DNA of 64,000 nt from JBDRED01 sp043820025 [NCBI: Elusimicrobiota bacterium] (GTDB lineage: Bacteria; RUG730; JBDRED01). Below the pieces are notes generated by a model. That model was not told where the DNA came from. It ran no database searches and was given only the letters and a program-made list of their open reading frames with translations. The position numbers and the translations under genes are program-made. Below are positions 1 through 9,881 of the stretch, in pieces (positions within the stretch are counted from its first letter, which is position 1; the number at the start of each line of letters is the position of its first letter). The DNA lies in NCBI GenBank assembly GCA_043820025.1, contig JBDRED010000005.1, positions 1 to 64,000 on the forward strand. Direction: 5' to 3'.

Positions 1-2
1 AA

Positions 3-2201
3 GAACAGTTTATTAATATTTCAGAAGAGAGCATTTATAAAGATTTGCGTGAACGAATAAAACCTATCTGTCAAAGAACATTACGCAGACAAGTTAAAGA
101 ATATATATCGTATACTAATCGACTAGCGCTGGTTCAAGAATTTGTACCAGGAGAAGAAGAACAAAGATTATATGAATATGTATCTGATTATTTACATAGA
201 GATACATTATATGGTCTTCCTACCAGCCAAAGACAACTTATTACACTTATTTTAAGAAAACTTTTATCTTCGTCTCCATATGCTATTTCGAAAACACTAA
301 AATCTCTAGCAGAAAGATTAGAACGTACAATTATAAAGAATGAAAAAATGAAAAAATCTTTAAAAGAAGAAATATCTGAGGATTATGAAGAATTGTCAGA
401 AGTAGAAGATGAATGGGATGATGATGAGAATAAAGAAAAAGGATTACTAGGTAAATATGAAATTGAAGCTGTTGAAAAGGAAATTAAAGACTTAAAAGAA
501 TTTGTAAAACTTGCAGAAACTATTACACATGATGCTAAAGGTAAAGTTCTTGTTCAAGCGCTTGCAAAAGGATTTGAAAAAGCTCAAGAATTAGGAGCGC
601 AAAGAAAAGCTTTGATTTTTACTGAATCAAGAAGAACACAAGAATATTTATACAGGCTTTTGTCAGAGACGGAGTATGTAGGTAAAATTGTTTTATTTAA
701 TGGGACAAATAATGATGACCAGTCAAAGATGATCTATAAAGAGTGGGTTGTCAAATATAATGGCACAGATAAAATTTCAGGATCAACTAGTTCAGATAAA
801 AGATCATCATTAGTAGATTTCTTTAAAGATAAAGCAGAAATTATGATTGCTACTGAATCTGCGGCAGAAGGTGTAAATCTACAATTTTGTTCTTTGGTTG
901 TTAATTATGATTTGCCATGGAATCCTCAACGAATAGAACAACGTATAGGAAGATGTCACAGATATGGGCAAAAATATGATGTTGTAGTTGTAAATTTCTT
1001 GAATAAAAAAAATGCGGCAGATCAAAGGGTATACGAACTTCTAGACGAGAAATTTAAATTATTTAGCGGTGTTTTTGGAGCCAGTGATGATGTGTTAGGG
1101 GCTATAGAGTCAGGTGTTGATTTTGAAAAAAGAATAATAGATATTTATCAGAAATGTAGACGACAAGAAGAAATTGAAAAAGAGTTTGATATTCTTAGAT
1201 CAGAACTAGAAGAAAAAATAGATGAACGTATGAGGATTACTAAGCAAAAGGTCTTTGAGAATCTGGATGAAGAAGTGCATGAAAAATTGCGTATAAGTAG
1301 AGATGAAGGTGCTGAGTATCTCAGCAAATATGAGAAATGGTTATGGGATATTACAAAATATGCGCTCGCAGATTGCGCGGAATTTCAAAATGATGAACAT
1401 TCTTTTTATTTACAACAAAATCCTTTTAATAATTTAGGAACTCTTCCAACAGGCCCTTATCGCATAGGTCGTAATATTGATACATCAAAAGAACATATTT
1501 ACCGTCTAGGACATCCAATTGCTCAAGAGATTATCAGAAGAGTTAAAAATGAAACTTTGGAATCCGCAGAAATCATTTTTGATTATTCAAATTGTGGTAA
1601 ACAAATTTCAATTATCAAAGATATTGTTGGTTCTTCAGGATTTTTATTTGTTTACGAAATGAGTGTTGAGTCTCTGGAAACGGAGAATTATATTATTTTT
1701 TTGGGTTATAAAGATTCTGGAGAAAGTTTATCCGAAGATCAATGTTTTCGTTTATTTTTTGTGCCAGGTGATATTAGAGAAAAAGTTATTGATATAAATA
1801 TTAAAGAAGAATGGAAGAATGAGCTTGAAACAAAGAAAAATAAAATTTATCAGAAAATAGAAGATCGTAATAGTTCTTTTTTTGATGATGAAATTACAAA
1901 ACTTGATAAATGGGCAGAAGATTTAAAAAAAGGTTTGGAAACAGAAATAAAAAATCTTGATAAAGAGATTAATCAACTTAAAAGAGATGCAAAAAAAATC
2001 CCAATATTGAATGATAAACTAGAAGCTCAAAGATATATTAAGGATTTAGAGAAAAAAAGAAAAGAAAAACGAGCGCGTCTTTTTGAAGAGCAGGATATTA
2101 TTGAAGAACGCAAAGAAACATTGATTGGAGATATTGAAAAAAAATTAAAACAAAAAATATCTGCTACAGAATTATTCAGAATTAAATGGAGAGTTATATG
2201 A
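3..2201 (+). CDS. SNF2-family helicase, C-terminal part (5' end outside window)
   Basis: The reading frame is already open at base 3, so the gene starts left of the window; the TTG at 45 is internal. About 730 codons are visible. The second RecA lobe is present: motif V (ATESAAEGVNLQ, bases about 859-894) and motif VI (QRIGRCHRYGQ, about 940-972), the arrangement of SNF2/DrmD-like helicases. Walker A and DEAH motifs of the first lobe must lie off the left edge. The last 150 residues are lysine/glutamate-rich and probably coiled coil, ending in an FRIKWRVI tail. It overlaps the next gene by ATGA and lies upstream of a zinc-hook ATPase and a type III methylase/Res pair, so a DNA-translocase role in phage defence is inferred. 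Family assignment is firm; the precise system is not. Confidence 0.88.
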   Translation, partial: EQFINISEESIYKDLRERIKPICQRTLRRQVKEYISYTNRLALVQEFVPGEEEQRLYEYVSDYLHRDTLYGLPTSQRQLITLILRKLLSSSPYAISKTLKSLAERLERTIIKNEKMKKSLKEEISEDYEELSEVEDEWDDDENKEKGLLGKYEIEAVEKEIKDLKEFVKLAETITHDAKGKVLVQALAKGFEKAQELGAQRKALIFTESRRTQEYLYRLLSETEYVGKIVLFNGTNNDDQSKMIYKEWVVKYNGTDKISGSTSSDKRSSLVDFFKDKAEIMIATESAAEGVNLQFCSLVVNYDLPWNPQRIEQRIGRCHRYGQKYDVVVVNFLNKKNAADQRVYELLDEKFKLFSGVFGASDDVLGAIESGVDFEKRIIDIYQKCRRQEEIEKEFDILRSELEEKIDERMRITKQKVFENLDEEVHEKLRISRDEGAEYLSKYEKWLWDITKYALADCAEFQNDEHSFYLQQNPFNNLGTLPTGPYRIGRNIDTSKEHIYRLGHPIAQEIIRRVKNETLESAEIIFDYSNCGKQISIIKDIVGSSGFLFVYEMSVESLETENYIIFLGYKDSGESLSEDQCFRLFFVPGDIREKVIDINIKEEWKNELETKKNKIYQKIEDRNSSFFDDEITKLDKWAEDLKKGLETEIKNLDKEINQLKRDAKKIPILNDKLEAQRYIKDLEKKRKEKRARLFEEQDIIEERKETLIGDIEKKLKQKISATELFRIKWRVI

Positions 2202-2395
2202 GCCAGACTGATTTGGACGATAAAATATTTAATGAGTTTATCAAAGCAGTTATTAGTAAGAATATATTATCCGAAAATTCAGTCATTGAACTTAAGAAGT
2301 TTATTACGAAACAAAATTTATCAGAAGAAGATTGGGGATTAATGATAGATAAAGATTGTTTCCCTTTGACAAAGGATACACTTTATGGCAAATAA
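2198..2395 (+). CDS. Small acidic protein of the defence operon (65 aa)
   Basis: I do not recognise this protein. An ATG at 2186 is in frame, but the ATG at 2198 is preferred: GGAGAG lies six to eight bases before it and it overlaps the helicase stop as ATGA. The product is 65 aa, helical and acidic, with no cysteines beyond one, no signal peptide and no membrane segment. Its stop overlaps the start of the next gene (2385) by 11 bases, so the three genes are almost certainly translationally coupled. Position suggests an adaptor or regulator joining the helicase and the ATPase; this is inference only. Confidence 0.7.
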   Translation: MSQTDLDDKIFNEFIKAVISKNILSENSVIELKKFITKQNLSEEDWGLMIDKDCFPLTKDTLYGK

Positions 2396-4610
2396 AATAA
2401 AACAAATGAAATTAAAAAAATTTAGAGGGGCAACGGATGAAACAGTCATAGATTTTGATTGTCAAAAGCATATGGTTGTAATCTTTGGAGAGAACGGTAC
2501 CGGAAAAACAACTATTTTGGATGCGATTGATTTTGCATGCAATCAATGTTCGGATGTTTCTCTTAAGAATAAGAGCATTGGTAAAAATAAACATAAATTT
2601 ATTCACTCAATTTTATCAAAAATAAGTGATCTAAAAGTTGAAGTGACTATGGCAAACGATAATAATTGTTCAGCCACATTAGGTAGTAACGGAGATGTAT
2701 CTGTTTCTAGAATTTTACCTCGTGCTGAAATTTTAAGGAGGGATTCTATATTAAAAATTGTTGCGGGTCAGCCTAAAGAAAGGTTTGAAGAGATTAGAAA
2801 TATGGTGGCTTATCCAAAAATAAAGAATATAGAAGACGCTCTTAGAGCTGCTTATAAAAATAGTAAACAAAATTATGATGATAGCATCAAGGCTTATCAC
2901 CAGGCTGAAACGGATATGCAAAATGCCTGGGATGAGGCAGGGGATCATAAGACAGATTATCTGAAATGGGCCGAAGGGAGAGCTTCGGTTAGTGCTGATG
3001 ATTTAGAAAAGGAAAAAAATGACTGGGAATCAAAATGGAAGAAAATGCAGAAATTGAAAGATCAAATGGAATACCTGGATAAGTTAAAAGAGGCTTATGC
3101 AAATATTCAGGTATTATTTAAGGCAAAGCAAGATGAGTTGCAAAATAAACTGAAGAACGAAGCTGAGAAACAAGAGCTTGTTCCCTTACTAGAGAAAGCA
3201 AAGAGTTATATTGAAGGTCAGGACAGCCTTTCTGCATGTCCGGTTTGCTCATCAGGAGTTGAAAAAAATGAGCTTTTAAAAAATATTGATGACCGTATTG
3301 ATCAAATGAAAGACTTGAAAAAAATTCAGGATGAGATTTTTGATTTTAAAAAGAAAAACGAGACCCAAATAGCTCAAATAAAAGACGCAGAAACCACTGT
3401 TAATAATATTAAACAAGAGATTCATGAACTGTTTGATACTAAGGAACACGACAATGTAAAAGATTCCAAAGCAATAATAGACCAAATAGCTGTCCTCGAG
3501 AAAAATACTCTTGAAAAGCAAAAAGAATTTAATCAGCTTGCGCTTATTCAGCGTACTTATAAAACGTATATCGAGAAAAAAGAGGATGCTGAAAAAGGTG
3601 ACAAGAAAACAGAAAAGATAAAGCAATTACTTGAAGAATTAGAACTGGTTAGAAAAAATAATGTTGATGCTGTTCTGAAAACAGTTTCCAAATCTGTTGA
3701 AAGAATGTATTTAAAAGTACATCCAAATGAAGGTATCGGAGAAGTGAAGTTTTATTTAGATCCCAACAAAGCAGAATCTCTTGAGTTTGATGGGGAGTTT
3801 CAGGGAAATTCAGTTCCTCCACAGGCTTATTACAGCGAATCGCATTTAGATACTCTTGGTGTTTGTGTATTTTTAGCATTGGCGCAAAATAAATGCAGCG
3901 ATGGTATTTTACTTATGGATGATGTGTTTACTTCTATTGATCAGCAACATATGTCACGTTTTATAGATATGCTAGAAGATGAAGCGAAGAACTTTGGACA
4001 AATAATAATCTCGACGCATTATAGGTTGTGGAGAGATAGATATAAAATGCCAATTCAACAGGCTCACGATATAGAGCTAATAGAACTTTTGCCGTGGACT
4101 TCAGACGCTGGAGTGCGACATACAAGAACAAAGTTTTATGTTGAAGAGATACAGACAGTATTAAATAAAACCAATTTTGAAAGGCAACAAGTGGCGTCAA
4201 AGGCAGGAATTTTATTAGAGCACATATTGGATGAATTGGCACTGAAATATTCCTTAGATCTTCCCCGAAAATCCGAACATAAATATACATTAGGACAGTT
4301 ATTTATTGCTAATGCAAAGATGAGAGATAAATTAAAAGTGGAGAAAAATGGATCAACTTATGATTTAAAGCAGATTGTGAATGATTTACATAATTCGGCT
4401 TTTGTCCGAAATGAAGTGGGTTGCCATTATAGTGAAACTGGTGCTTTGTTGTCAGATGATGACGTTCGGGACTTTGGTTCAAAGGCAATTGATTTTGCAA
4501 ATCTTATTTTGTGTGATAATTGCGGTGCTTTTCCAAATAAAAAAAGATCAGGATCATACTGGGAATGTCAGTGTGGAGAATTAAAGTTGTATCCATTGTG
4601 TAAACCTTGA
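2385..4610 (+). CDS. Rad50/RecF-like AAA ATPase with zinc hook and C-terminal zinc ribbon
   Basis: 741 aa with SMC-like organisation. Walker A GENGTGKT is at residues 35-42. A long coiled coil follows (about 150-450) with a CPVC motif at 285-288 in the middle, as in Rad50 zinc hooks. Walker B (ILLMDDVFTS) lies near residue 510, followed by IIISTHYRLW. The segment YYSESHLDTLG before Walker B takes the place of the ABC signature. The C-terminus carries a four-cysteine ribbon (CDNCG ... CQCG). Such proteins dimerise through the hook and act on DNA ends or as sensors; RloC is an analogous defence protein, but I see no anticodon-nuclease motif here. It is encoded between the helicase and the Mod/Res pair. 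Function in phage defence is inferred from the neighbourhood. Confidence 0.85.
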   Translation: MANKIKQMKLKKFRGATDETVIDFDCQKHMVVIFGENGTGKTTILDAIDFACNQCSDVSLKNKSIGKNKHKFIHSILSKISDLKVEVTMANDNNCSATLGSNGDVSVSRILPRAEILRRDSILKIVAGQPKERFEEIRNMVAYPKIKNIEDALRAAYKNSKQNYDDSIKAYHQAETDMQNAWDEAGDHKTDYLKWAEGRASVSADDLEKEKNDWESKWKKMQKLKDQMEYLDKLKEAYANIQVLFKAKQDELQNKLKNEAEKQELVPLLEKAKSYIEGQDSLSACPVCSSGVEKNELLKNIDDRIDQMKDLKKIQDEIFDFKKKNETQIAQIKDAETTVNNIKQEIHELFDTKEHDNVKDSKAIIDQIAVLEKNTLEKQKEFNQLALIQRTYKTYIEKKEDAEKGDKKTEKIKQLLEELELVRKNNVDAVLKTVSKSVERMYLKVHPNEGIGEVKFYLDPNKAESLEFDGEFQGNSVPPQAYYSESHLDTLGVCVFLALAQNKCSDGILLMDDVFTSIDQQHMSRFIDMLEDEAKNFGQIIISTHYRLWRDRYKMPIQQAHDIELIELLPWTSDAGVRHTRTKFYVEEIQTVLNKTNFERQQVASKAGILLEHILDELALKYSLDLPRKSEHKYTLGQLFIANAKMRDKLKVEKNGSTYDLKQIVNDLHNSAFVRNEVGCHYSETGALLSDDDVRDFGSKAIDFANLILCDNCGAFPNKKRSGSYWECQCGELKLYPLCKP

Positions 4611-4632
4611 TTCTTAGACAGTAGAGGTATAA

Positions 4633-6279
4633 ATGTATAAAAAACAAAAACTTGAATTAACATGGATAGGAAAAGACGAAGAGCCAAAGCTTGAGCCGCG
4701 TATTTTGATTGAAGATCCAAATAAATCGTACGGTGATAGAAATACAAAAAATATGCTTATACATGGAGATAATTTACTCGCGTTGAAAGCTCTGGAACAG
4801 GATTTTACTGGAAAAATTAAATGTATTTATATTGATCCACCTTACAATACGGGTAATGCTTTTGCAAATTATGATGATGGGTTGGAGCATTCAATTTGGC
4901 TTTCTTTAATGAAACCTCGCTTGAAGTTATTTAAGAATTTAATTTCAAATGATGGTAGTATTTGGATTTCAATAGACGATGATGAGAGCCATTATTTAAA
5001 AGTTCTATGTGATGAGATTTTTGGTAGAAATAATTTTATTGCTAATATTATATGGCACAAAAAGCATACACGAGCTAATGATGCGCGGTGGTTTAGTGAT
5101 AATCACGATCATATATTAGTATTTGCGAAAAATAAAGATACTTGGCAGAGGAATTTATTACCGAGAAACGAAGGAGAGGAAAAGGGTTATAGTAATTTAG
5201 ATAATGATCTAAGAGGTGTATGGGCATCGGGACCTTGTCATGCAAAGACACCAAATCCTAAGGATATTTATGAAATAATAACACCGTCGGGGAGAAAGAT
5301 CATGCCTCCAGCAGGAACTAGTTGGCGTTTTAACAAGAAAAGGTTTCATGAATTAATTGCTGATAATCGAATTTATTTTGGTAGAAATGGCACAAATGTT
5401 CCAAGATTTAAAAGATTTTTATCTGATGTTCAAGATGGCCTAGTTCCTCTAACTTTATGGATGCGTGACGAGGTTGGAGATAATCAAGAAGCAAAAACGG
5501 AAGTGAAACAATTTAATCCAGAGAATGTTTTTACAACGCCTAAACCTGAACGATTGATTAAACGCATTCTTACTATTGCAACAAATAAGAATGATGTCAT
5601 TCTCGATTCTTTCCTAGGTTCTGGCACAACAGCTGCTGTTTCTCAGAAAATGGGACGGCGCTGGATAGGTATAGAGCTTGGTGAGCATTGCATTACCCAT
5701 TGTTTGCCGCGTTTAAAAAAAGTTTGCGATGGTACAGATCAGGGTGGAATTTCAAAAGCAGTTAATTGGAAGGGTGGAGGTGGATTTAAATTTTATGAAC
5801 TTGCGCCAAGCCTGCTTAAAAAAGATAAGTATGACAATTGGGTGATTGATGAACGTTACAATGCAAATATGTTAGCCGTAGCTATGGCAAAAAATGAAGG
5901 ATTCAAATATGCTCCAAGCAATGAGCTTTATTGGAAGCAGGGTCAATCTACAGAAAAAGATTTTATATTTACTACGACGCAAATGGTTACAACAGCTTTG
6001 CTTGATCATATATCTGAAGAAATGAAACCAGATGAGAGTTTGCTTATCTGCTGTAAGGCGTACCAAAAAGCATGTGAAAACAAATATCCTAATATAACAA
6101 TAAAAAAAATTCCAAATATGCTTTTAGGAAGATGTGAGTTTGGTAAAGATGACTATAGTTTGAATATTGTTGATATGCCTCAAGATGAAAATGATCAGGA
6201 CTTTATTCCGATTGGTCCAGAAGATAAAAAAAGTAATAAAAAAAAGAAAGAAACAGATGATGAGCCATCATTATTCTAA
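4633..6279 (+). CDS. mod: Type III-like DNA adenine methyltransferase (Mod)
   Basis: 548 aa. The catalytic motif IV DPPY (in IYIDPPYNTGN, residues about 66-76) precedes the SAM-binding motif I (DSFLGSGTT, about residues 323-331), the beta-class order of type III Mod subunits. It would methylate adenine at N6 in an asymmetric site read by its central target-recognition region. An AGAGGT ribosome-binding site precedes the ATG at 4633. It is followed 11 bases later by the Res gene, so the two form the standard Mod-Res pair. Length is normal to slightly short for the family. Site specificity cannot be read from sequence alone. Confidence 0.92.
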   Translation: MYKKQKLELTWIGKDEEPKLEPRILIEDPNKSYGDRNTKNMLIHGDNLLALKALEQDFTGKIKCIYIDPPYNTGNAFANYDDGLEHSIWLSLMKPRLKLFKNLISNDGSIWISIDDDESHYLKVLCDEIFGRNNFIANIIWHKKHTRANDARWFSDNHDHILVFAKNKDTWQRNLLPRNEGEEKGYSNLDNDLRGVWASGPCHAKTPNPKDIYEIITPSGRKIMPPAGTSWRFNKKRFHELIADNRIYFGRNGTNVPRFKRFLSDVQDGLVPLTLWMRDEVGDNQEAKTEVKQFNPENVFTTPKPERLIKRILTIATNKNDVILDSFLGSGTTAAVSQKMGRRWIGIELGEHCITHCLPRLKKVCDGTDQGGISKAVNWKGGGGFKFYELAPSLLKKDKYDNWVIDERYNANMLAVAMAKNEGFKYAPSNELYWKQGQSTEKDFIFTTTQMVTTALLDHISEEMKPDESLLICCKAYQKACENKYPNITIKKIPNMLLGRCEFGKDDYSLNIVDMPQDENDQDFIPIGPEDKKSNKKKKETDDEPSLF

Positions 6280-6290
6280 GAGGGGTTTTC

Positions 6291-8975
6291 ATGGATAAAA
6301 TTGCGCAAATGGTATCAAACCGTTTAAGTCTTAGAGCTCCACAAAAAAGAAGTTTGGAAATTTTGTATGATTTAATTGAAAAACTAGATTTAAGTAAAGA
6401 TCTTGATATTGTAAAATCATTGTTTATTGTCAAAGAGAAATATCCTACCTGTTCTGATTTTGAAAGAGATTTTGTATCTATTTGCTTTGCTCTTGCTACT
6501 GGTGTAGGAAAAACTCGACTAATGGGAGCGTTTATATCATATCTTTATTTGGCAAAAGACATAAAGAATTTTTTTGTTCTTGCTCCAAATCTTACAATTT
6601 ATAACAAGCTTATAGAAGATTTTTCTAATCCGTCCAATCCAAAGTATGTTTTTAAAGGTATTGGGGAGTTTGTTCAAAATTCACCTCGTATTATTACAGG
6701 GGACAATTATCTGCAAGCTTCACAGATGATGTTATTTCACTCAGAGGTTAAAATTAATGTTTTTAATATATCAAAAATAAATGCTGAAGCGCGTGCAGGT
6801 GCGGAGCCTAAAATTAAAAGACTTTCAGAATATCTTGGAGAGTCATATTTTAATTATTTATCCAATCTTAAAGATCTTGTTTTGCTAATGGATGAATCTC
6901 ATCATTATCGAGCGGATAGGGGGATGCAAGTAATTAATGAATTAAAACCTATATTTGGACTTGAATTAACTGCGACTCCACAAGTTGAACGTGGAGGAAA
7001 AACTGTTAAATTTAAGAACGTTGTTTTTGAATATTCTTTAGCCTATGCAATAGAAGACGGCTTTGTAAAAGAGCCTGCTGTGGCAACTAGGAAAAATTTT
7101 GATCCGTCGAACTTGTCTTCTGAGGAAGTGGATTTAATAAAGATAGAAGATGGTATTCGTATTCATGAAGATACAAAAATAGGATTGGACATTTATGCTC
7201 GTGATAATAAGTGCGAAATGGTTAAACCTTTTGTGCTTATTGTGGCAAAAGATACTACTCATGCAAGTAAGATCAAAGCATTAATTCAGTCAAATTCTTT
7301 TTTTCAGGGACGTTACGCTGATAAGGTTATGGAAATTCATTCTAATCAAAGAGGAGATGAAAAAGAAGAGAATATTCAGCAATTGTTGTCTCTTGAAGAT
7401 GTTAAGAATAAAATAGAGATTGTTATTCATGTTAATATGTTAAAAGAGGGTTGGGATGTTACAAATCTATACACCATAATCCCTCTTAGAACAGCTGCTT
7501 CTACAACACTTAGAGAACAGACAATTGGACGAGGATTACGTTTGCCTTATGGTAAGCGAACTGGAAATAAGAAGGTCGATACACTTACTATTGTTGCTCA
7601 TGATAGATTCCAGGAAATTATAGATGAGGCCAATAAACCAGATTCTATTATTAAACAAAAAAATATTATTGAAATTAATGAAAAGGATTTAGAAGGAGAA
7701 AAGGAAGTAGTTACAGCTGTTACCACATTAACGCAAGAGTTTATTAGAAGAGAGGAACAGATAAAAGAAATCAAAGATCCCAAAGAAAGACAGAAAGCGT
7801 ATGATACTCTTCAAGTTGAACAAGATGTGGCTGACTTTTTACCAACGATGAATACAAACTTTAATAGTGTTAAAGATTTGAATAGTCAAGAAGCTAAAAA
7901 AATATTCCTGAACAATTATAAAGAAAAACTTTATAATTTACCTCAGAAAGAATTTTTTGTTGAACAACGAATTGCTGAAGCTGAAGCTGCATTTGAGAGA
8001 GTGGTTAATAAATTTATTCAGCATATTATTGAAATTCCACGTATGGTTGTTCATCAATCAGATGAGCTTAAATCAGGATTTAATGATTTTATGCTAGATG
8101 TTAGTAAACTGAAATATAACCCTGTTTCAGAGGAAATTTTGATTCAACGATTAAGAGAACAAGAAGATGGAATAAGCTATATACATGGCAAGGGAAGGAT
8201 TATTCCCGATCGTCTTGAAAGTATTATTGTTAATGAGTTGATTAATTTGCCTGAGATTAATTATGATGAACAAGCTGATTTGCTTTTTAAGCTGGCAATG
8301 CAAACAATAAAACATTTTAGGACATATTTGAAAAATGAAGACGAAGTTATTAATGTCGTTCAATATAATAAACGAGAAGTTGCTCGTTTCATATATGCTC
8401 AAATGATGGAAAATTTTTATTGTGAAGCACCCGAATATGAAGATTTAAAAGTTTTGCCATTCGTTGCTTTAAAGGAGCATAATTTTTCAAAATATACTTT
8501 GGATGATGTTTATCCTTACACTGATACAATTGAACCAACTTCTTCTATTCCTAGTAAAGTATTTGTTGGATTTCAGAAAGCTTGTCATAATAAATATAAG
8601 TTTGATTCAAAGACAGAAAAAGATTTTGCGATTATTTTAGAAAAGGATAAAGATGTATTAAAATGGCTGAGACCTGCTGAAGGGCAATTCGAGATATTGT
8701 GGGCGCATAACACAAAAAGATATAATCCTGATTTTATCGTTGAAACAAGTGATAGAATTTTTATGATTGAAACAAAAATGCAAAAAGAAATGGATTCAAA
8801 TGAGGTTAAAGAGAAATCTCGTGCGGCATTGCATTATTGTGAGTATGCTAATCGATTTGCAAAAGATAATGGAAAGAAGCAGTGGGGATATGTTTTAATT
8901 CCTCATGAAGCTGTGAAGTTTAATATGAGTTTTAAAAACTTAGTAAGTCAATATGTTGTGAAATTAATTGATTGA
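6291..8975 (+). CDS. res: Type III restriction subunit Res (helicase-endonuclease)
   Basis: 894 aa, full length. Walker A ATGVGKT is at residues 69-75, a DESHH Walker B follows near residue 200, then LTATPQ (motif III) and IGRGLRLPYG (motif VI). The C-terminus has a PD-(D/E)XK nuclease: NPDF at about 812-815 and IETK at about 826-829. It would couple ATP hydrolysis to cleavage when two unmethylated Mod sites are met. A strong GAGGGG precedes the ATG. All catalytic residues that I can check are present, so the restriction enzyme looks active. Confidence 0.93.
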   Translation: MDKIAQMVSNRLSLRAPQKRSLEILYDLIEKLDLSKDLDIVKSLFIVKEKYPTCSDFERDFVSICFALATGVGKTRLMGAFISYLYLAKDIKNFFVLAPNLTIYNKLIEDFSNPSNPKYVFKGIGEFVQNSPRIITGDNYLQASQMMLFHSEVKINVFNISKINAEARAGAEPKIKRLSEYLGESYFNYLSNLKDLVLLMDESHHYRADRGMQVINELKPIFGLELTATPQVERGGKTVKFKNVVFEYSLAYAIEDGFVKEPAVATRKNFDPSNLSSEEVDLIKIEDGIRIHEDTKIGLDIYARDNKCEMVKPFVLIVAKDTTHASKIKALIQSNSFFQGRYADKVMEIHSNQRGDEKEENIQQLLSLEDVKNKIEIVIHVNMLKEGWDVTNLYTIIPLRTAASTTLREQTIGRGLRLPYGKRTGNKKVDTLTIVAHDRFQEIIDEANKPDSIIKQKNIIEINEKDLEGEKEVVTAVTTLTQEFIRREEQIKEIKDPKERQKAYDTLQVEQDVADFLPTMNTNFNSVKDLNSQEAKKIFLNNYKEKLYNLPQKEFFVEQRIAEAEAAFERVVNKFIQHIIEIPRMVVHQSDELKSGFNDFMLDVSKLKYNPVSEEILIQRLREQEDGISYIHGKGRIIPDRLESIIVNELINLPEINYDEQADLLFKLAMQTIKHFRTYLKNEDEVINVVQYNKREVARFIYAQMMENFYCEAPEYEDLKVLPFVALKEHNFSKYTLDDVYPYTDTIEPTSSIPSKVFVGFQKACHNKYKFDSKTEKDFAIILEKDKDVLKWLRPAEGQFEILWAHNTKRYNPDFIVETSDRIFMIETKMQKEMDSNEVKEKSRAALHYCEYANRFAKDNGKKQWGYVLIPHEAVKFNMSFKNLVSQYVVKLID

Positions 8976-9101
8976 AAAAATTAAATTTTGAATAAAGTTA
9001 ATCAGTTTAAATTCGAGAAAAATGTATATATCCTTTTATGTTGTAATTTGATTATGAGAAAAAGTATTTCTTATTAGTATTGAAAAGGAAAAATCTTAGA
9101 A

Positions 9102-9881
9102 ATGTCCGACTACTACACCTCCAAACGCACAAGAAATCTATATACACCTAACAGCACTTCTCCGTTCAAGCTTAGCCGTTCAAAAATAGATCTTTTTATT
9201 CAATGCCCGAGATGTTTTTATTTGGATAGACGATTAGGCGTAGGAAGACCTCCGGGATTTCCTTTTGCGTTAAACAGCGCAGTAGACGCATTATTGAAAA
9301 AAGAATTTGATCTTCTGAGAAACAATGGCAAAACACATCCTTTGATAGAAAAATATGGCGTAGACGCTATTCCTGCGAATCACGAAAAGCTTAATTATTG
9401 GAGAGAAAATTTTAAGGGTGTAGAATTTTTACATGAGCCGACGAATTTATTAATAACTGGAGCCATAGACGATTTATGGATAAATTCAAAACAAGAATAT
9501 ATAGTCGTTGATTACAAGTCCACAAGCAAGAACGAAGAAATAACAGAATTAAACAAATCTTGGCAGGATGGTTATAAAAGACAGATGGAAATATATCAAT
9601 GGCTGTTAAGAAAAAATAATTTAAAAGTTTCAGACACTGGTTACTTTGTTTATTGTAACGGGAAAACAGATTTAGAAAAGTTTGACGGGAAACTTGAGTT
9701 TGACACAACATTGATTGTTTATAAAGGAAACGACAATTGGGTAGAAAATACTATTAAGGCTATTCACAAATGTTTAAATTCCGAAAATATTCCTAAAGCA
9801 AACAAAGACTGCGATTATTGCGCGTATGTAGACGCTGTTAACGAAGTTTGCGCAGGGAATCTATATGATGAAAAATCTTGA
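9102..9881 (+). CDS. RecB/Cas4-like PD-(D/E)XK nuclease
   Basis: 259 aa. The N-terminus has SRSKIDLFIQCPRCFYLDRR, typical of RecB/AddB/Cas4-like nucleases. The catalytic core is AIDDLWINS followed by IVVDYKST (D...DxK). Cysteines near the N-terminus (CPRC) and at the C-terminus (CDYCAYVDAVNEVC) could hold an iron-sulphur cluster as in Cas4 and AddB. It stands alone, 126 bases after res and in the same direction; there is no CRISPR array or Cas gene nearby. A stand-alone DNA-processing nuclease, possibly recruited to the defence locus, is the most that can be said. Confidence 0.8.
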   Translation: MSDYYTSKRTRNLYTPNSTSPFKLSRSKIDLFIQCPRCFYLDRRLGVGRPPGFPFALNSAVDALLKKEFDLLRNNGKTHPLIEKYGVDAIPANHEKLNYWRENFKGVEFLHEPTNLLITGAIDDLWINSKQEYIVVDYKSTSKNEEITELNKSWQDGYKRQMEIYQWLLRKNNLKVSDTGYFVYCNGKTDLEKFDGKLEFDTTLIVYKGNDNWVENTIKAIHKCLNSENIPKANKDCDYCAYVDAVNEVCAGNLYDEKS

